Origin: Sphingomonas aerophila | GTDB lineage: Bacteria; Pseudomonadota; Alphaproteobacteria; Sphingomonadales; Sphingomonadaceae | NCBI RefSeq assembly: GCF_014199305.1 | Contig: NZ_JACIJK010000003.1 | Coordinates: forward strand, 310,001 to 374,000 | Reading direction: 5' to 3' | Length of the DNA stretch: 64,000 nucleotides | In this document: piece after piece, positions 54,337-64,000 of the stretch | Position numbering within the stretch: position 1 is the first letter of the stretch | Layout of the letters: the number at the start of each line of letters is the position of its first letter | Program-made: the position numbers and the translations under genes | Notes under the pieces: model-generated | What the model was told of the DNA's origin: nothing | The model's input: the letters and a program-made list of their open reading frames with translations, nothing else | The model's database searches: none

Positions 54337-54506
54337 GTGTTGTTCGGTCCCCAATTGAGCATGGCTCTGGAAGCGCGGTCGCTGTTGCGCTTTCCCACGC
54401 CCCTTTGACGCCGATTATTGCGGTTACGTGACGCTGGCGAGTGTCGGTTCCGCCCAACTGGCGATAAGTTTGCTGCGTTGCAAAAACGCAACGGATTACG
54501 GCAGAA

Positions 54507-56693
<2,187 letters not shown>

Positions 56694-56779
56694 CTACGTC
56701 CCGAACCGCAATCGTATTGCGCCGGTCGAAAATGCGCCACGTTGGAGCGAGGCCCCCTGATCTTGGACCTGTCACGGCC

Positions 56780-56905
56780 ATGTTTGACGAAGAACACGAC
56801 ACGCCGCGGCGGTTCCAGGATCTGCCAATGCTGAAATGGGCGATTTTGTTCTGCGCCCTGTTCTGGGCGGCGCTCTGGATGGCGTTGGTGCGCTTCGTTC
56901 TTTAG
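56780..56905 (+). CDS. 41-residue single-pass membrane protein
   Basis: MFDEEHDTPRRFQDLPMLKW leads into one hydrophobic helix (ILFCALFWAALWMALVRFVL). The Arg-containing helix end and short acidic lead suggest an inner-membrane peptide. The ribosome site is weak. It is divergent from ligA. Function unknown, and the start is uncertain (a later ATG would leave 25 residues). Confidence 0.45.
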   Translation: MFDEEHDTPRRFQDLPMLKWAILFCALFWAALWMALVRFVL

Positions 56906-57064
56906 CGGCCGGGCGCAATCGGATGGGGTCAGGTGATCACCACCCAGATTGTGGAAGGGGCAGATAGTGATCGTGCCGTGAAAATGTGTGTCTTCTCAAC
57001 GGCGTCGGGCTGAACTTTCGTTCGGCCCGTTCGTCATGGCCTGAACCCCTTGAAAGGAGGCCAT

Positions 57065-58075
57065 ATGACAGACGCCACCAGCCGCCGTGACTTGTTGAAA
57101 GGTGCCGCTGTCGCAGGCGCCGCTGCCGCCGCCACGCCCGCCCTCGCGCAGGCGACCGGTCAGGGGAGTGCCGGCGCGGCGAACCCGCCTCCTCCTCCTT
57201 TTGCGGACCCGCAAACCAAATATACCAGCACGCCTTTCCCGGAACAGCGCCAGAAATGGCCGGCGCTTCAGCGGAACATGACGCCCGTCCCCGATTGCGG
57301 CGAAAAGAGCTACCGTGGCTCGGGCAAGCTTCAGGGGCGCAAGGCGCTGGTCACCGGCGGCGATTCCGGCATTGGTCGTGCGGCGGTGATCGCGATGAGC
57401 CGTGAAGGCGCTGATGTCGCGATCAACTATTACCCGACCGAGGAGCCCGATGCACAGGACGTTGCCCGCCTGCTGCGCGCCGAGGGGCGCAAGGTCGTGC
57501 TGATCCCCGGCGACATCACTAAAGAGGAATTCTGCCTGGACCTGGTCGCGCGCGCCAACCGGGAACTGGGCGGGCTGGACATACTGGTCAACAACGCAGC
57601 CTATCAGCAGTCCAAGTCCTCCATTGCTGAGATCAGCTTCGAGCAGTTCGACCGGACGCTGAAGACCAACCTGTATGCGATGTTCTGGATCACCAAGACC
57701 GCGATCCCGCTGATGAAGCCGGGTTCGGCAATCATCAACACCGCGTCGGTCAACAGCTTCCAGCCCGAAAAGGAGATCCTGGACTACGCGACAACCAAGG
57801 GTGGGATTGCGATCTTCACGAAGGGGCTGGCAAAGCAACTCGCCAAACAGGGCATCCGCGTCAATGCGGTCGCACCGGGGCCGATCTGGACCCCGCTGCA
57901 GGTTGCTGGCGGCCAGTTGCCAGGTGAAATGAACAAGTTCGGGCAGGACACTCCACTTGGCCGTGCCGGCCAGCCTGCGGAGCTCGCACCCCTCTACGTC
58001 GCTCTCGCTTCTGGAGAGTTCAGCTACACCGACGGCAGCGTATTCGGCGCCAATGGTGGCACCGGCGCGGTGTAA
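57065..58075 (+). CDS. Tat-exported short-chain dehydrogenase/reductase
   Basis: A 336-residue protein. SRRDLLKGAAVAGAAAAATPALAQ is a clear Tat signal. A Pro-rich linker follows, then a full SDR domain: TGGDSGIGRAAV (cofactor), NNAAYQQSKS, the catalytic Ser in NTASVNSFQP and Y-x3-K in YATTKGG. Bacterial relatives resemble YghA/YdaD-type general-stress SDRs. Tat export would carry the protein already folded with NAD(P). The ATG at 57065 follows AAAGGAGG. Substrate unknown. Confidence 0.9.
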   Translation: MTDATSRRDLLKGAAVAGAAAAATPALAQATGQGSAGAANPPPPPFADPQTKYTSTPFPEQRQKWPALQRNMTPVPDCGEKSYRGSGKLQGRKALVTGGDSGIGRAAVIAMSREGADVAINYYPTEEPDAQDVARLLRAEGRKVVLIPGDITKEEFCLDLVARANRELGGLDILVNNAAYQQSKSSIAEISFEQFDRTLKTNLYAMFWITKTAIPLMKPGSAIINTASVNSFQPEKEILDYATTKGGIAIFTKGLAKQLAKQGIRVNAVAPGPIWTPLQVAGGQLPGEMNKFGQDTPLGRAGQPAELAPLYVALASGEFSYTDGSVFGANGGTGAV

Positions 58076-58081
58076 TCCGGA

Positions 58082-58119
58082 TTGTCGCGCGGGACGGGCG
58101 TTCAGGTCCCGTGCGACAA
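58082..58119 (+). terminator. Hairpin terminator after the exported SDR
   Basis: TTGTCGCGCGGGAC and GTCCCGTGCGACAA form a 14-base stem with one G-U pair and a 10-base loop, a few bases after the stop. Confidence 0.65.
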
Positions 58120-58270
58120 TGCTGTCCTACAAGCGCGTGTCGTGCAACAGCGGCGCCATGCCCCTTGCCACGACACGCGCCGACTCTGTCCGGGTCCCAT
58201 TCCGGTTGCCGAGAACAAGGATGTGCGGCATCTTCTCCTGCCGTCATCCTACCCGTTGCGAGGGCATCGC

Positions 58271-58995
58271 ATGACTGCGATCGGCATCTATGGCAGCGCC
58301 GGCCGAATGGGCCGGGCCATCATTGACCAGCTGGAGGACGCGGGCGCAGTCCTGGCGGGCGGCAGTGACGCGCGCGGCGACCCGACCAGCGTTGCGCGTG
58401 TTGCCGACGTGCTGGTCGACTTCTCTGCCCCAAGCGCGCTTGAATCGCACCTTGCCGCGGCACGCGCTGCGCGCACGCCCATCGTGATCGGCACCACTGG
58501 CCTAACCGCAATTCATCACGAGCTGATCGATCTGGCAGCCAAGGACATCGCGGTATTGCAGACCGGCAACACTTCGCTTGGCGTGACCCTGCTCGGCATC
58601 CTGGTCCAGGAGGCGGCGGCCCGACTTGGCGCCGAATGGGACATCGAAATCGTTGAGATGCACCACCGGCACAAGGTCGATGCTCCTTCGGGCACGGCAA
58701 TCCAGCTTGGCGAAGCGGCGGCGCGCGGGCGTTCCACGAAGCTCAAGGAAGTGCGGGTCGATGGGCGTGCGGGACTTGTCGGGGCGCGTACCGAAGGCAC
58801 GATCGGCTTCGCGTCCCTGCGCGGCGGTTCGGTTATCGGCGATCACCAGGTCATCTTCGCCAGCGAGGGCGAGCGACTGGAGCTCGGGCATCGGGGCGAT
58901 GATCGCTCGATCTTCGCCAAGGGTGCGCTGCGGGCCGCATTGTGGCTCGCGGGCCAGGCACCGGGGCGATACAAGATGGGCGACGTGCTCGGGCT

Positions 58996-58999
<4 letters not shown>
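58271..58999 (+). CDS. dapB: 4-hydroxy-tetrahydrodipicolinate reductase
   Basis: DapB performs the NAD(P)H-dependent step of lysine and diaminopimelate synthesis. The 242-residue protein has the N-terminal cofactor motif IGIYGSAGRMGRAI, the GTTGL loop, the active-site EMHHRHKVDAPSGTA (catalytic His and Lys) and GDHQVIFAS. Length is normal. It overlaps nth by four bases (GTGA). Confidence 0.96.
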
Positions 59000-59761
<762 letters not shown>

Positions 59762-59790
59762 GCATTTCCGCCGTGTTTTCCGTTCTTCCG

Positions 59791-59809
59791 GACGCGACTA
59801 GGTCGCGTC
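59791..59809. repeat. Perfect inverted repeat upstream of the phage replication gene
   Basis: GACGCGAC-TAG-GTCGCGTC forms an 8-base stem with a 3-base centre, 30 bases after tRNA-Arg. It may be the tRNA terminator (no T-tract) or an operator of the downstream gene. Confidence 0.45.
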
Positions 59810-59877
59810 TGGGCGAGTAATGGGGGCGTAACGCTTCTAGCTCGCTCTTTCAGCACGCCTAATAGATCCGCGCGGAA

Positions 59878-60899
59878 GTGGCGGGCGTGACGACGTTCGA
59901 TCTTCAACGGGCCGTGCTGGCGATCCGCGACCTTTCCGCCACTGAGAAACACGTTCTGCTTGTTCTCGCGTTGCGCGCTGACATCGGGACTCGCCGGTGC
60001 ACGCCTAGTATCGCCACCTTAGCGGCCGATACTGGTTTGACCGAGCGATCCGTCCAGCGGGCGATGAAGTCGCTGAAGGATGCAGGACACATCACGCGCT
60101 TTGAGCGGCCGGGGCGCGGGCTAATCTACACGGTGCATCCCTGCTCAGCTGCCTCGGGCCTCTCAGAAACTCCGCGGGCCTCGGAGCCCCGGCTCACTGT
60201 CACCCCCGACATAGAGTCGCCGGGACACAGTGTCGCCGAGCCCCCGACACAGAGTCACCCAAACAACCAAGAACAACCATTCCCCCTAGAGCCCCCCAGA
60301 CGCCGAAGAAGACTCGCGGCGCACGCCGCGTTGATCGCGGTAGTCGATGCCGAGACCGGATGGCGGCGCCGGACCTCGACCTCCCGCCAGAAGCGGGGAC
60401 GATGGCCGAGCGGTGGCCGGCAAGCGCATCCGAAGCTGAAGCAGCCGGACACGCGGAATGGCTGACAGCCGAGCGCAACCGGCGCGACGCCAATGCATTT
60501 TCGAATGCCCGTGCTGTCCAGCTCGGTGCCAATCCTCCGGAGGGGAGGCGAGCCGGGCTGAAAGACGGTCGGCAGACGGCCGGTCCGTTAGTCCGAAACT
60601 CATCGCCGGAGAAGATTTCTTGCGGCACGGCGGGAGAGTGTGAGGAGGCAAACGCGCTCCAGGCAGCCATGGTCGAAACGATAGGCCAGCATGCTTATGG
60701 TGCCTGGCTTGGGTCGTGCAGGTTCGAGGTGAGCGAGGGTCGCGTCACGGTGGTTGCACCGTCGCCGTTTACGCGAAGCTATGTGGATCGAACGTTTGGG
60801 CAGCAGATTGCCGCTGCCTTATCGCGCGTCTCCGGCGATCCGATTGAGTTGGCGTGGCGTGTCGAGCAACCCGGAAGCGGGGCCGGAATGACTCGGTGA
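59878..60899 (+). pseudogene. Phage-type HTH/DnaA_N-like replication protein, frameshifted
   Basis: The first frame codes a winged-helix domain (LSATEKHVLLVLALRADIG, TPSIATLAADTGLTERSVQR) of the kind found in phage replication initiators. After a linker, the frame must shift by -1 in the C6 run at 60292-60297 to reach TPKKTRGARR and a C-terminal DnaA_N-like domain (IGQHAYGAWLGSCRFEVSEG, VAPSPFTRSYVDRTFGQQI). One extra C would restore one protein of about 340 residues. The GTG start may be 59878 or 59887; the latter has a better-spaced ribosome site. Either decay or an assembly error is possible. Confidence 0.6.
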
Positions 60900-61137
60900 G
60901 CCTGCAAACCGAACGTCCCGGAGAGGGGCTATGCGCCACGACTCTCTGCCCCGACGGCGCCGAGCCGTCCGGAGGTCGGGGCCAGAGGCACCCCCCATGG
61001 GTCCTCCCCGGGATTTGGCCCGTATGCGGGGGGCTGGGGCCCAACGCACGCGTGTTTCCCGTGTCCGGAAAACACTACGCCTTTTTATTACGCCTTTGGA
61101 TCTGCCGGCGGGCCGCTGATCGGGCGCGGGAGGTGCC
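60900..61137 (+). other. Unresolved segment between replication and terminase genes
   Basis: A frame opens with GTG at 60896, overlapping the previous stop (GTGA), and reads MSLQTERPGEGLCATTLCPD. It runs into the terminase gene out of frame to 61291. Its composition is not convincing, and no domain is recognised. It may be a decayed small phage gene. Confidence 0.3.
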
Positions 61138-61728
61138 CTGGCGCGATCGTCGACCCCGCGTCAGGCACCCAAGAAGCGCAAAGCCAGTGAGCTGGTCGTC
61201 AGCCTGGACGAGTTCGCCTCGATCTGCGGCGTCACGCCGGAGACGATGCGCAAGCACCTCGCGCAGGCGCCGGCCGATGCACCCTGGCTGATCGAGCGCG
61301 GTCGTCGCGGCGTCGGCTACAAGATCGCGGCCGGTGGGGCTGTCGCCTGGTGGCGCACCCGGTCGGTCGGGGGTGGCGAGGACGACGCCAAGCTCGCCGC
61401 GATCGCCGAACTGCGCATGCAGATGCTGGGCGACGCCGGCGACGATGACGGCCTCCTCCTGACGGGCAAGCAGCGGTACGAGGAATACAAGGCCGGCGAG
61501 GCCGAGCTGCTCTACCGCCGCACGATTGGCGAGCTTTGCCGGGTAGCGGACATTGAGGCCGAGACCTCGAACGCCGCCATCGAGCTCCGTCGCCAGCTGC
61601 AGGGCGTGGGCCCCGCAATCCGACGCCAGTTCGGCCTCGCCAAAGAGGTCGAGACCGCGATCGAGGCGCTGATCGGCGAGAAGCTGGCCGCGTTTAGCAA
61701 GGCGCTGGACGTCGATGTCGACGGTTGA
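61138..61728 (+). CDS. Phage terminase small-subunit-like DNA-packaging protein
   Basis: An N-terminal winged-helix region (ELVVSLDEFASICGVTPETM, GRRGVGYKIAAGGAVAWW) is followed by a helical C-terminal part, as in Nu1/DUF1441-type small terminases. These recognise the phage packaging site. The first ATG is at 61246, but it lies inside the helix-turn-helix. The domain needs the upstream codons. A CTG at 61138 follows GGGAGG by four bases and is the only candidate after the TGA at 61117. It overlaps the large terminase gene by 14 bases. Confidence 0.6.
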   Translation: MARSSTPRQAPKKRKASELVVSLDEFASICGVTPETMRKHLAQAPADAPWLIERGRRGVGYKIAAGGAVAWWRTRSVGGGEDDAKLAAIAELRMQMLGDAGDDDGLLLTGKQRYEEYKAGEAELLYRRTIGELCRVADIEAETSNAAIELRRQLQGVGPAIRRQFGLAKEVETAIEALIGEKLAAFSKALDVDVDG

Positions 61729-62419
61729 GGCGGTAGCCAACCCGCGGCTCGGCGCGCTGTCACTGCTGATGCAGCAGACGCGCGAGCCACCCCGGTTCGC
61801 GAACGCGCGCGAGGCGATCAGGGCAGGGTTCCGCGAGGTGGCGTTCACCGAGAAGCTGACCCCGATGGAGGCAGCCGACCGGCACCGCCACCTGCGCAAC
61901 CCGGGCGCGTATAGCGGCCCCTGGCGCGACAGCCCGGAGCCGATGCAGCACCTGGTCGAGCCGACCAACGCGCTGGCGATGACGAGCCCCTACTCGATCG
62001 TGGCCGTGATGGGCCCGTCGCAGATGGGCAAGTCCGAGGTCGGCAACAACTGGCAGCTGCATTCGGTTATTTACGACCCGGCGGACATGGCATTCTACAG
62101 CCCGACCAAGGAGCTGACCGCCTCCTATGTCACGACGCAGATCAACAAGCTGCTCGAGGAGTGCGAGGACGTCGCCAAGCGGCAACTCGACGGCGCGTCG
62201 GCCGACAACATCTTCCTGAAGCAGTTCAAGGGCTGCGACTGGCACTTCCTGTGGCCGACAGGCCCCAACTTTCGCGCGCGGCCGTTCTCGCGCGGGCGCT
62301 GCGACGACTACGACGATTTTCCGCAGGAAATTGGCGACCAGGGTGACGCGGTCAGCCTGTTCGAAGGGCGCACCACCAGCTTCCAGCGCTATGGCTGGAG
62401 GCTGTACGTCAACAGGTAG
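61715..62419 (+). pseudogene. Large terminase subunit (GpA-type), truncated
   Basis: The N-terminal third of a GpA-family packaging ATPase: GPSQMGKSEVGNNWQLHSVI is the Walker A region, and RPFSRGRCDDYDDFPQEIG and LFEGRTTSFQRYGWR follow. Full proteins are about 600 residues or more. Here the frame stops after 234, and a transcription terminator unrelated to the gene begins 36 bases later. The nuclease domain is missing, so it cannot package DNA. The break lies near 62416, probably a deletion junction. Confidence 0.75.
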
Positions 62420-62454
62420 AATACAGCTGAAACCCGCGGAAAACGGCACTTCTT

Positions 62455-62479
62455 AGCCCGCTTCGGCGGGCTTCTTTTT
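62455..62479 (+). terminator. Rho-independent terminator
   Basis: AGCCCGC-TTCG-GCGGGCT is a perfect 7-base stem with a stable tetraloop, followed by TCTTTTT. Confidence 0.88.
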
Positions 62480-62553
62480 GCTTTCGCCAGATCAAATCCG
62501 ATCAACAGAAAACGATGGAAAACAGCCAATCTCAAAAGACGTCCGGCAGCGCC

Positions 62554-62577
62554 GTGACACATGGAGTGACACATGGA
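62554..62577 (+). repeat. Tandem 12-base repeat at an HTH gene start
   Basis: GTGACACATGGA occurs twice without a gap. The second copy contains the ATG of the HTH gene. A 21-codon frame (62515-62580) reads through both copies and overlaps that ATG. Confidence 0.6.
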
Positions 62578-62902
62578 TGACCCTATGCAAGCTGACCTGC
62601 TTTACGGGCTTGAGGCCATCGGAAGGGCGATTGGGCTCGGTCCTCGGCAGGTGCAGTACCTTCATGAGAAGGAAGACTTTCCAACCTTCAAGCTTGGCCG
62701 GACTGTCTGCGCTCGGCGGTCGTCTTTAGCCCAGCATTTCGCGGAAGGGGAATCAGCAGCACGGCTCAAAGCTGACGAGGACGTCAGACGTCAGCCGGGT
62801 GCAGACGCCGGTCGGCGTAACCGTATCCACAACCGAGAGCTGGGGCATGAGACTAGAATGGGGGAGAGCCGCCGGTCCGCTTTTAAGCGGCAAGGGCGGT
62901 AA
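62573..62902 (+). CDS. AlpA/excisionase-like helix-turn-helix protein
   Basis: The N-terminal 60 residues (LYGLEAIGRAIGLGPRQVQY, LHEKEDFPTFKLGRTVCARR) match the small HTH proteins that control excision and gene expression in prophages and satellites. The remaining 45 or so residues are Arg-rich, unlike the usual short form, so the end may be a fusion caused by decay. The 109-residue frame starts in the 12-base tandem repeat. No integrase gene is visible beside it. Confidence 0.65.
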   Translation: MDDPMQADLLYGLEAIGRAIGLGPRQVQYLHEKEDFPTFKLGRTVCARRSSLAQHFAEGESAARLKADEDVRRQPGADAGRRNRIHNRELGHETRMGESRRSAFKRQGR

Positions 62903-63110
62903 GCGGACTCTCATTCAGCTCGAGCACGTCGTCCGCGAATACCAGGGTCCGGATACGGCGCATTCCATGGACCTTCACTTTCTTACAATGGCCTAACCTG
63001 GGTCAGACAGCGCTTCTCTCTTATGTTGCCCAGTATATCTTCCTAAGTGGTTGGTCCGGCCCGGACCTTGCACGCAGGCGATGCTAGTTCTGGCTAAGGG
63101 AGAGTAAAAC

Positions 63111-63500
63111 TTGGAATTTGAGTCGGTAATCCTGCTGGTCGTGGAAGATGAACCAGCGATCCAGCTATTCTTGGAAGATACCCTACAGGACGCTGGCTTT
63201 TCAGTTCGGGTTGCTTGTCAGGGTGATGAGGCGATCAGCCTTCTGGACGGAGCCGATTTTGCACCTGTTGGAGTGGTCACAGACATCAGACTTGGGAAAG
63301 GCTTGAAGGGCTGGGACGTTGCTCGACATGCTCGGGAGCTGCATCCCGAGATCGCGATTGTATATGTCACTGGAGACAGCGCTGCCGACTGGCAGGCGTA
63401 CGGCGTTCCCAAGAGCGTTTTGCTGCCCAAGCCATTTGCGGGAGCGCAGCTCGTGACAGCCGTCACCACCCTTCTCAATGAGCAAACGTCCAGTCTCTAG
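63111..63500 (+). CDS. Single-domain response regulator
   Basis: A 129-residue receiver protein with no output domain. Acidic pocket VEDEP, phospho-acceptor D58 in VVTDIRLGKG, T87 in YVTGDS and K107 in LPKPF. The TTG start follows AGGGAGAG. No kinase gene is beside it, so its partner is unknown. Base use is a little less GC-rich than that of its neighbours, which fits an accessory location. Confidence 0.85.
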   Translation: MEFESVILLVVEDEPAIQLFLEDTLQDAGFSVRVACQGDEAISLLDGADFAPVGVVTDIRLGKGLKGWDVARHARELHPEIAIVYVTGDSAADWQAYGVPKSVLLPKPFAGAQLVTAVTTLLNEQTSSL

Positions 63501-63787
63501 CGGCTGCGTTACAGCTCGAGAGTTTGCGTCGGCGTCGCGGACTTTGGCGGATGGATGTCCGCCGCGGTCGCGATGTCCGCTAACGCCCATCCTCGGGCGC
63601 TCAAGGGCCAACTCTGGCCGCCCGTAAGCCACCGGCCGTTCACCGTGCCGATCGTCCCTGACTCGCACGGCAGGTTCAGGGTAGAGCAAGCGGAACTTGA
63701 TTTCGGGAAGCTGAGCCTGCAAAGGGCCGGTCCGCGGACTCGCAACTGGTCTCCCGCTCGGCTTTCCCTTTCGGGACGTGTTCGCCG
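63501..63787. other. Intergenic stretch with ambiguous open frames
   Basis: Overlapping frames exist on both strands (minus 63509-63745; plus 63555-63791). Neither has a recognised domain or a clear ribosome site, so I call no gene. Confidence 0.35.
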
Positions 63788-63997
63788 CTAATCCGCCGCG
63801 AACTGAGCAACCTCATTCAGGTGCTGCTGCATCTCGCGGAGGCTGTGGCCGGTCATCATGTCGTCTATCCGCATGGCTAGGTGCGTCCGCCCGGTCCGGC
63901 GCGCCCAGCGACGCACCCCCCACATGCCGGCCCACCCAACTACCCCGCTCGCGAGGGTCGTGGTGAGCCACGCACTGATGCCGATTGGAGCCAGCAT
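63788..63997 (-). CDS. Small membrane protein, 69 aa
   Basis: MLAPIGISAWLTTTLASGVV begins one membrane helix. A basic stretch (RRWARRTGRTH) and a helical polar tail (MQQHLNEVAQFAAD) follow. Codon use has the strong third-position GC of real genes here. The upstream region, with any ribosome site, is cut off by the window edge. A phage-type or accessory role is possible but unsupported. Confidence 0.45.
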   Translation of the reverse strand: MLAPIGISAWLTTTLASGVVGWAGMWGVRRWARRTGRTHLAMRIDDMMTGHSLREMQQHLNEVAQFAAD

Positions 63998-64000
63998 GTC

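Larger units (their letters stand above)
59762..62480 (+). mobile_element. Degenerate prophage or phage-satellite remnant next to tRNA-Arg
   Basis: The segment holds an HTH/DnaA_N-like replication gene (frameshifted), a terminase small-subunit gene and a truncated large terminase, all on the plus strand, starting 117 bases after tRNA-Arg. No integrase, portal, capsid or tail gene is present. The right limit is unclear because the terminase stops abruptly near 62416 and further mobile-type genes follow. Confidence 0.6.

Noticed and set aside
54476..54493. CGTTGC-AAAAAC-GCAACG hairpin between ligA and the TonB receptor gene
   Set aside because: Only a 6-base stem with no T-tract after it in the ligA direction. 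Too weak to call a terminator.

Overview
The window looks like chromosome of a sphingomonad alphaproteobacterium (Sphingomonas or a close relative). It is GC-rich, starts at GTG, TTG and probably CTG are common, and it carries a TonB-dependent receptor, DUF3297, a GCS2-type glutamate-cysteine ligase and a polyhydroxyalkanoate-type small protein. Most of it is ordinary housekeeping sequence, interrupted by a stress/oxygen-response island and, at the right end, a broken prophage-like element beside a tRNA gene. No rRNA, CRISPR array or intact insertion sequence was seen.

Layout. 1-10.7 kb: end of a PAP2 phosphatase gene, metK with an unusual structured leader, lnt, small metabolic genes, a ferredoxin/transglutaminase pair, an SGNH hydrolase/acyltransferase pair, rlmB and an M28 peptidase. 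10.8 kb: tRNA-Tyr. 11.2-25.5 kb: the island, with a 36-residue membrane peptide, a VIT1/CCC1 transporter, a P2-type cation ATPase, a frameshifted Pat-like acyl-CoA synthetase/acetyltransferase, three universal stress proteins, a lone receiver protein, a K+-channel/FixL/FixJ operon, a triple-BON protein and a secondary-alcohol-type dehydrogenase. FixL keeps the heme-ligating His and the oxygen-sensing Arg, so this is most simply read as a low-oxygen survival regulon. Its content resembles the mycobacterial DosR regulon.

25.8-34.1 kb: an M13 peptidase, an SRPBCC/alcohol dehydrogenase/SDR operon behind a probable EcfG (general stress sigma) promoter, an HxlR regulator divergent from a PRISE-type reductase, tRNA-Gly and an ICMT-like methyltransferase. 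34.1-46.2 kb: gshA, rsmE, ubiA, pmbA, a CysQ-like phosphatase, a TelA/XpaC-like pair, DUF4142 (probable EcfG target), typA and an EVE protein. 46.2-51.8 kb: small exported proteins, two tandem Tat-exported ferritin-like proteins and a LytS/LytTR two-component pair. 51.8-59.8 kb: TonB receptor, ligA, a Tat-exported SDR, dapB, nth and tRNA-Arg(CCG), whose 5' end overlaps the end of nth.

59.8-64 kb: a degenerate phage or satellite remnant. It holds a frameshifted HTH/DnaA_N-like replication gene, a terminase small subunit, a large terminase cut off after about 234 residues, an AlpA-like HTH gene and a lone receiver protein. The four frameshifts inferred here (three in the Pat-like gene, one in the phage gene) are all single-base losses in G or C runs, so assembly error must be excluded before calling them biological. 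All functions are inferred from reading the sequence; no database search was run.
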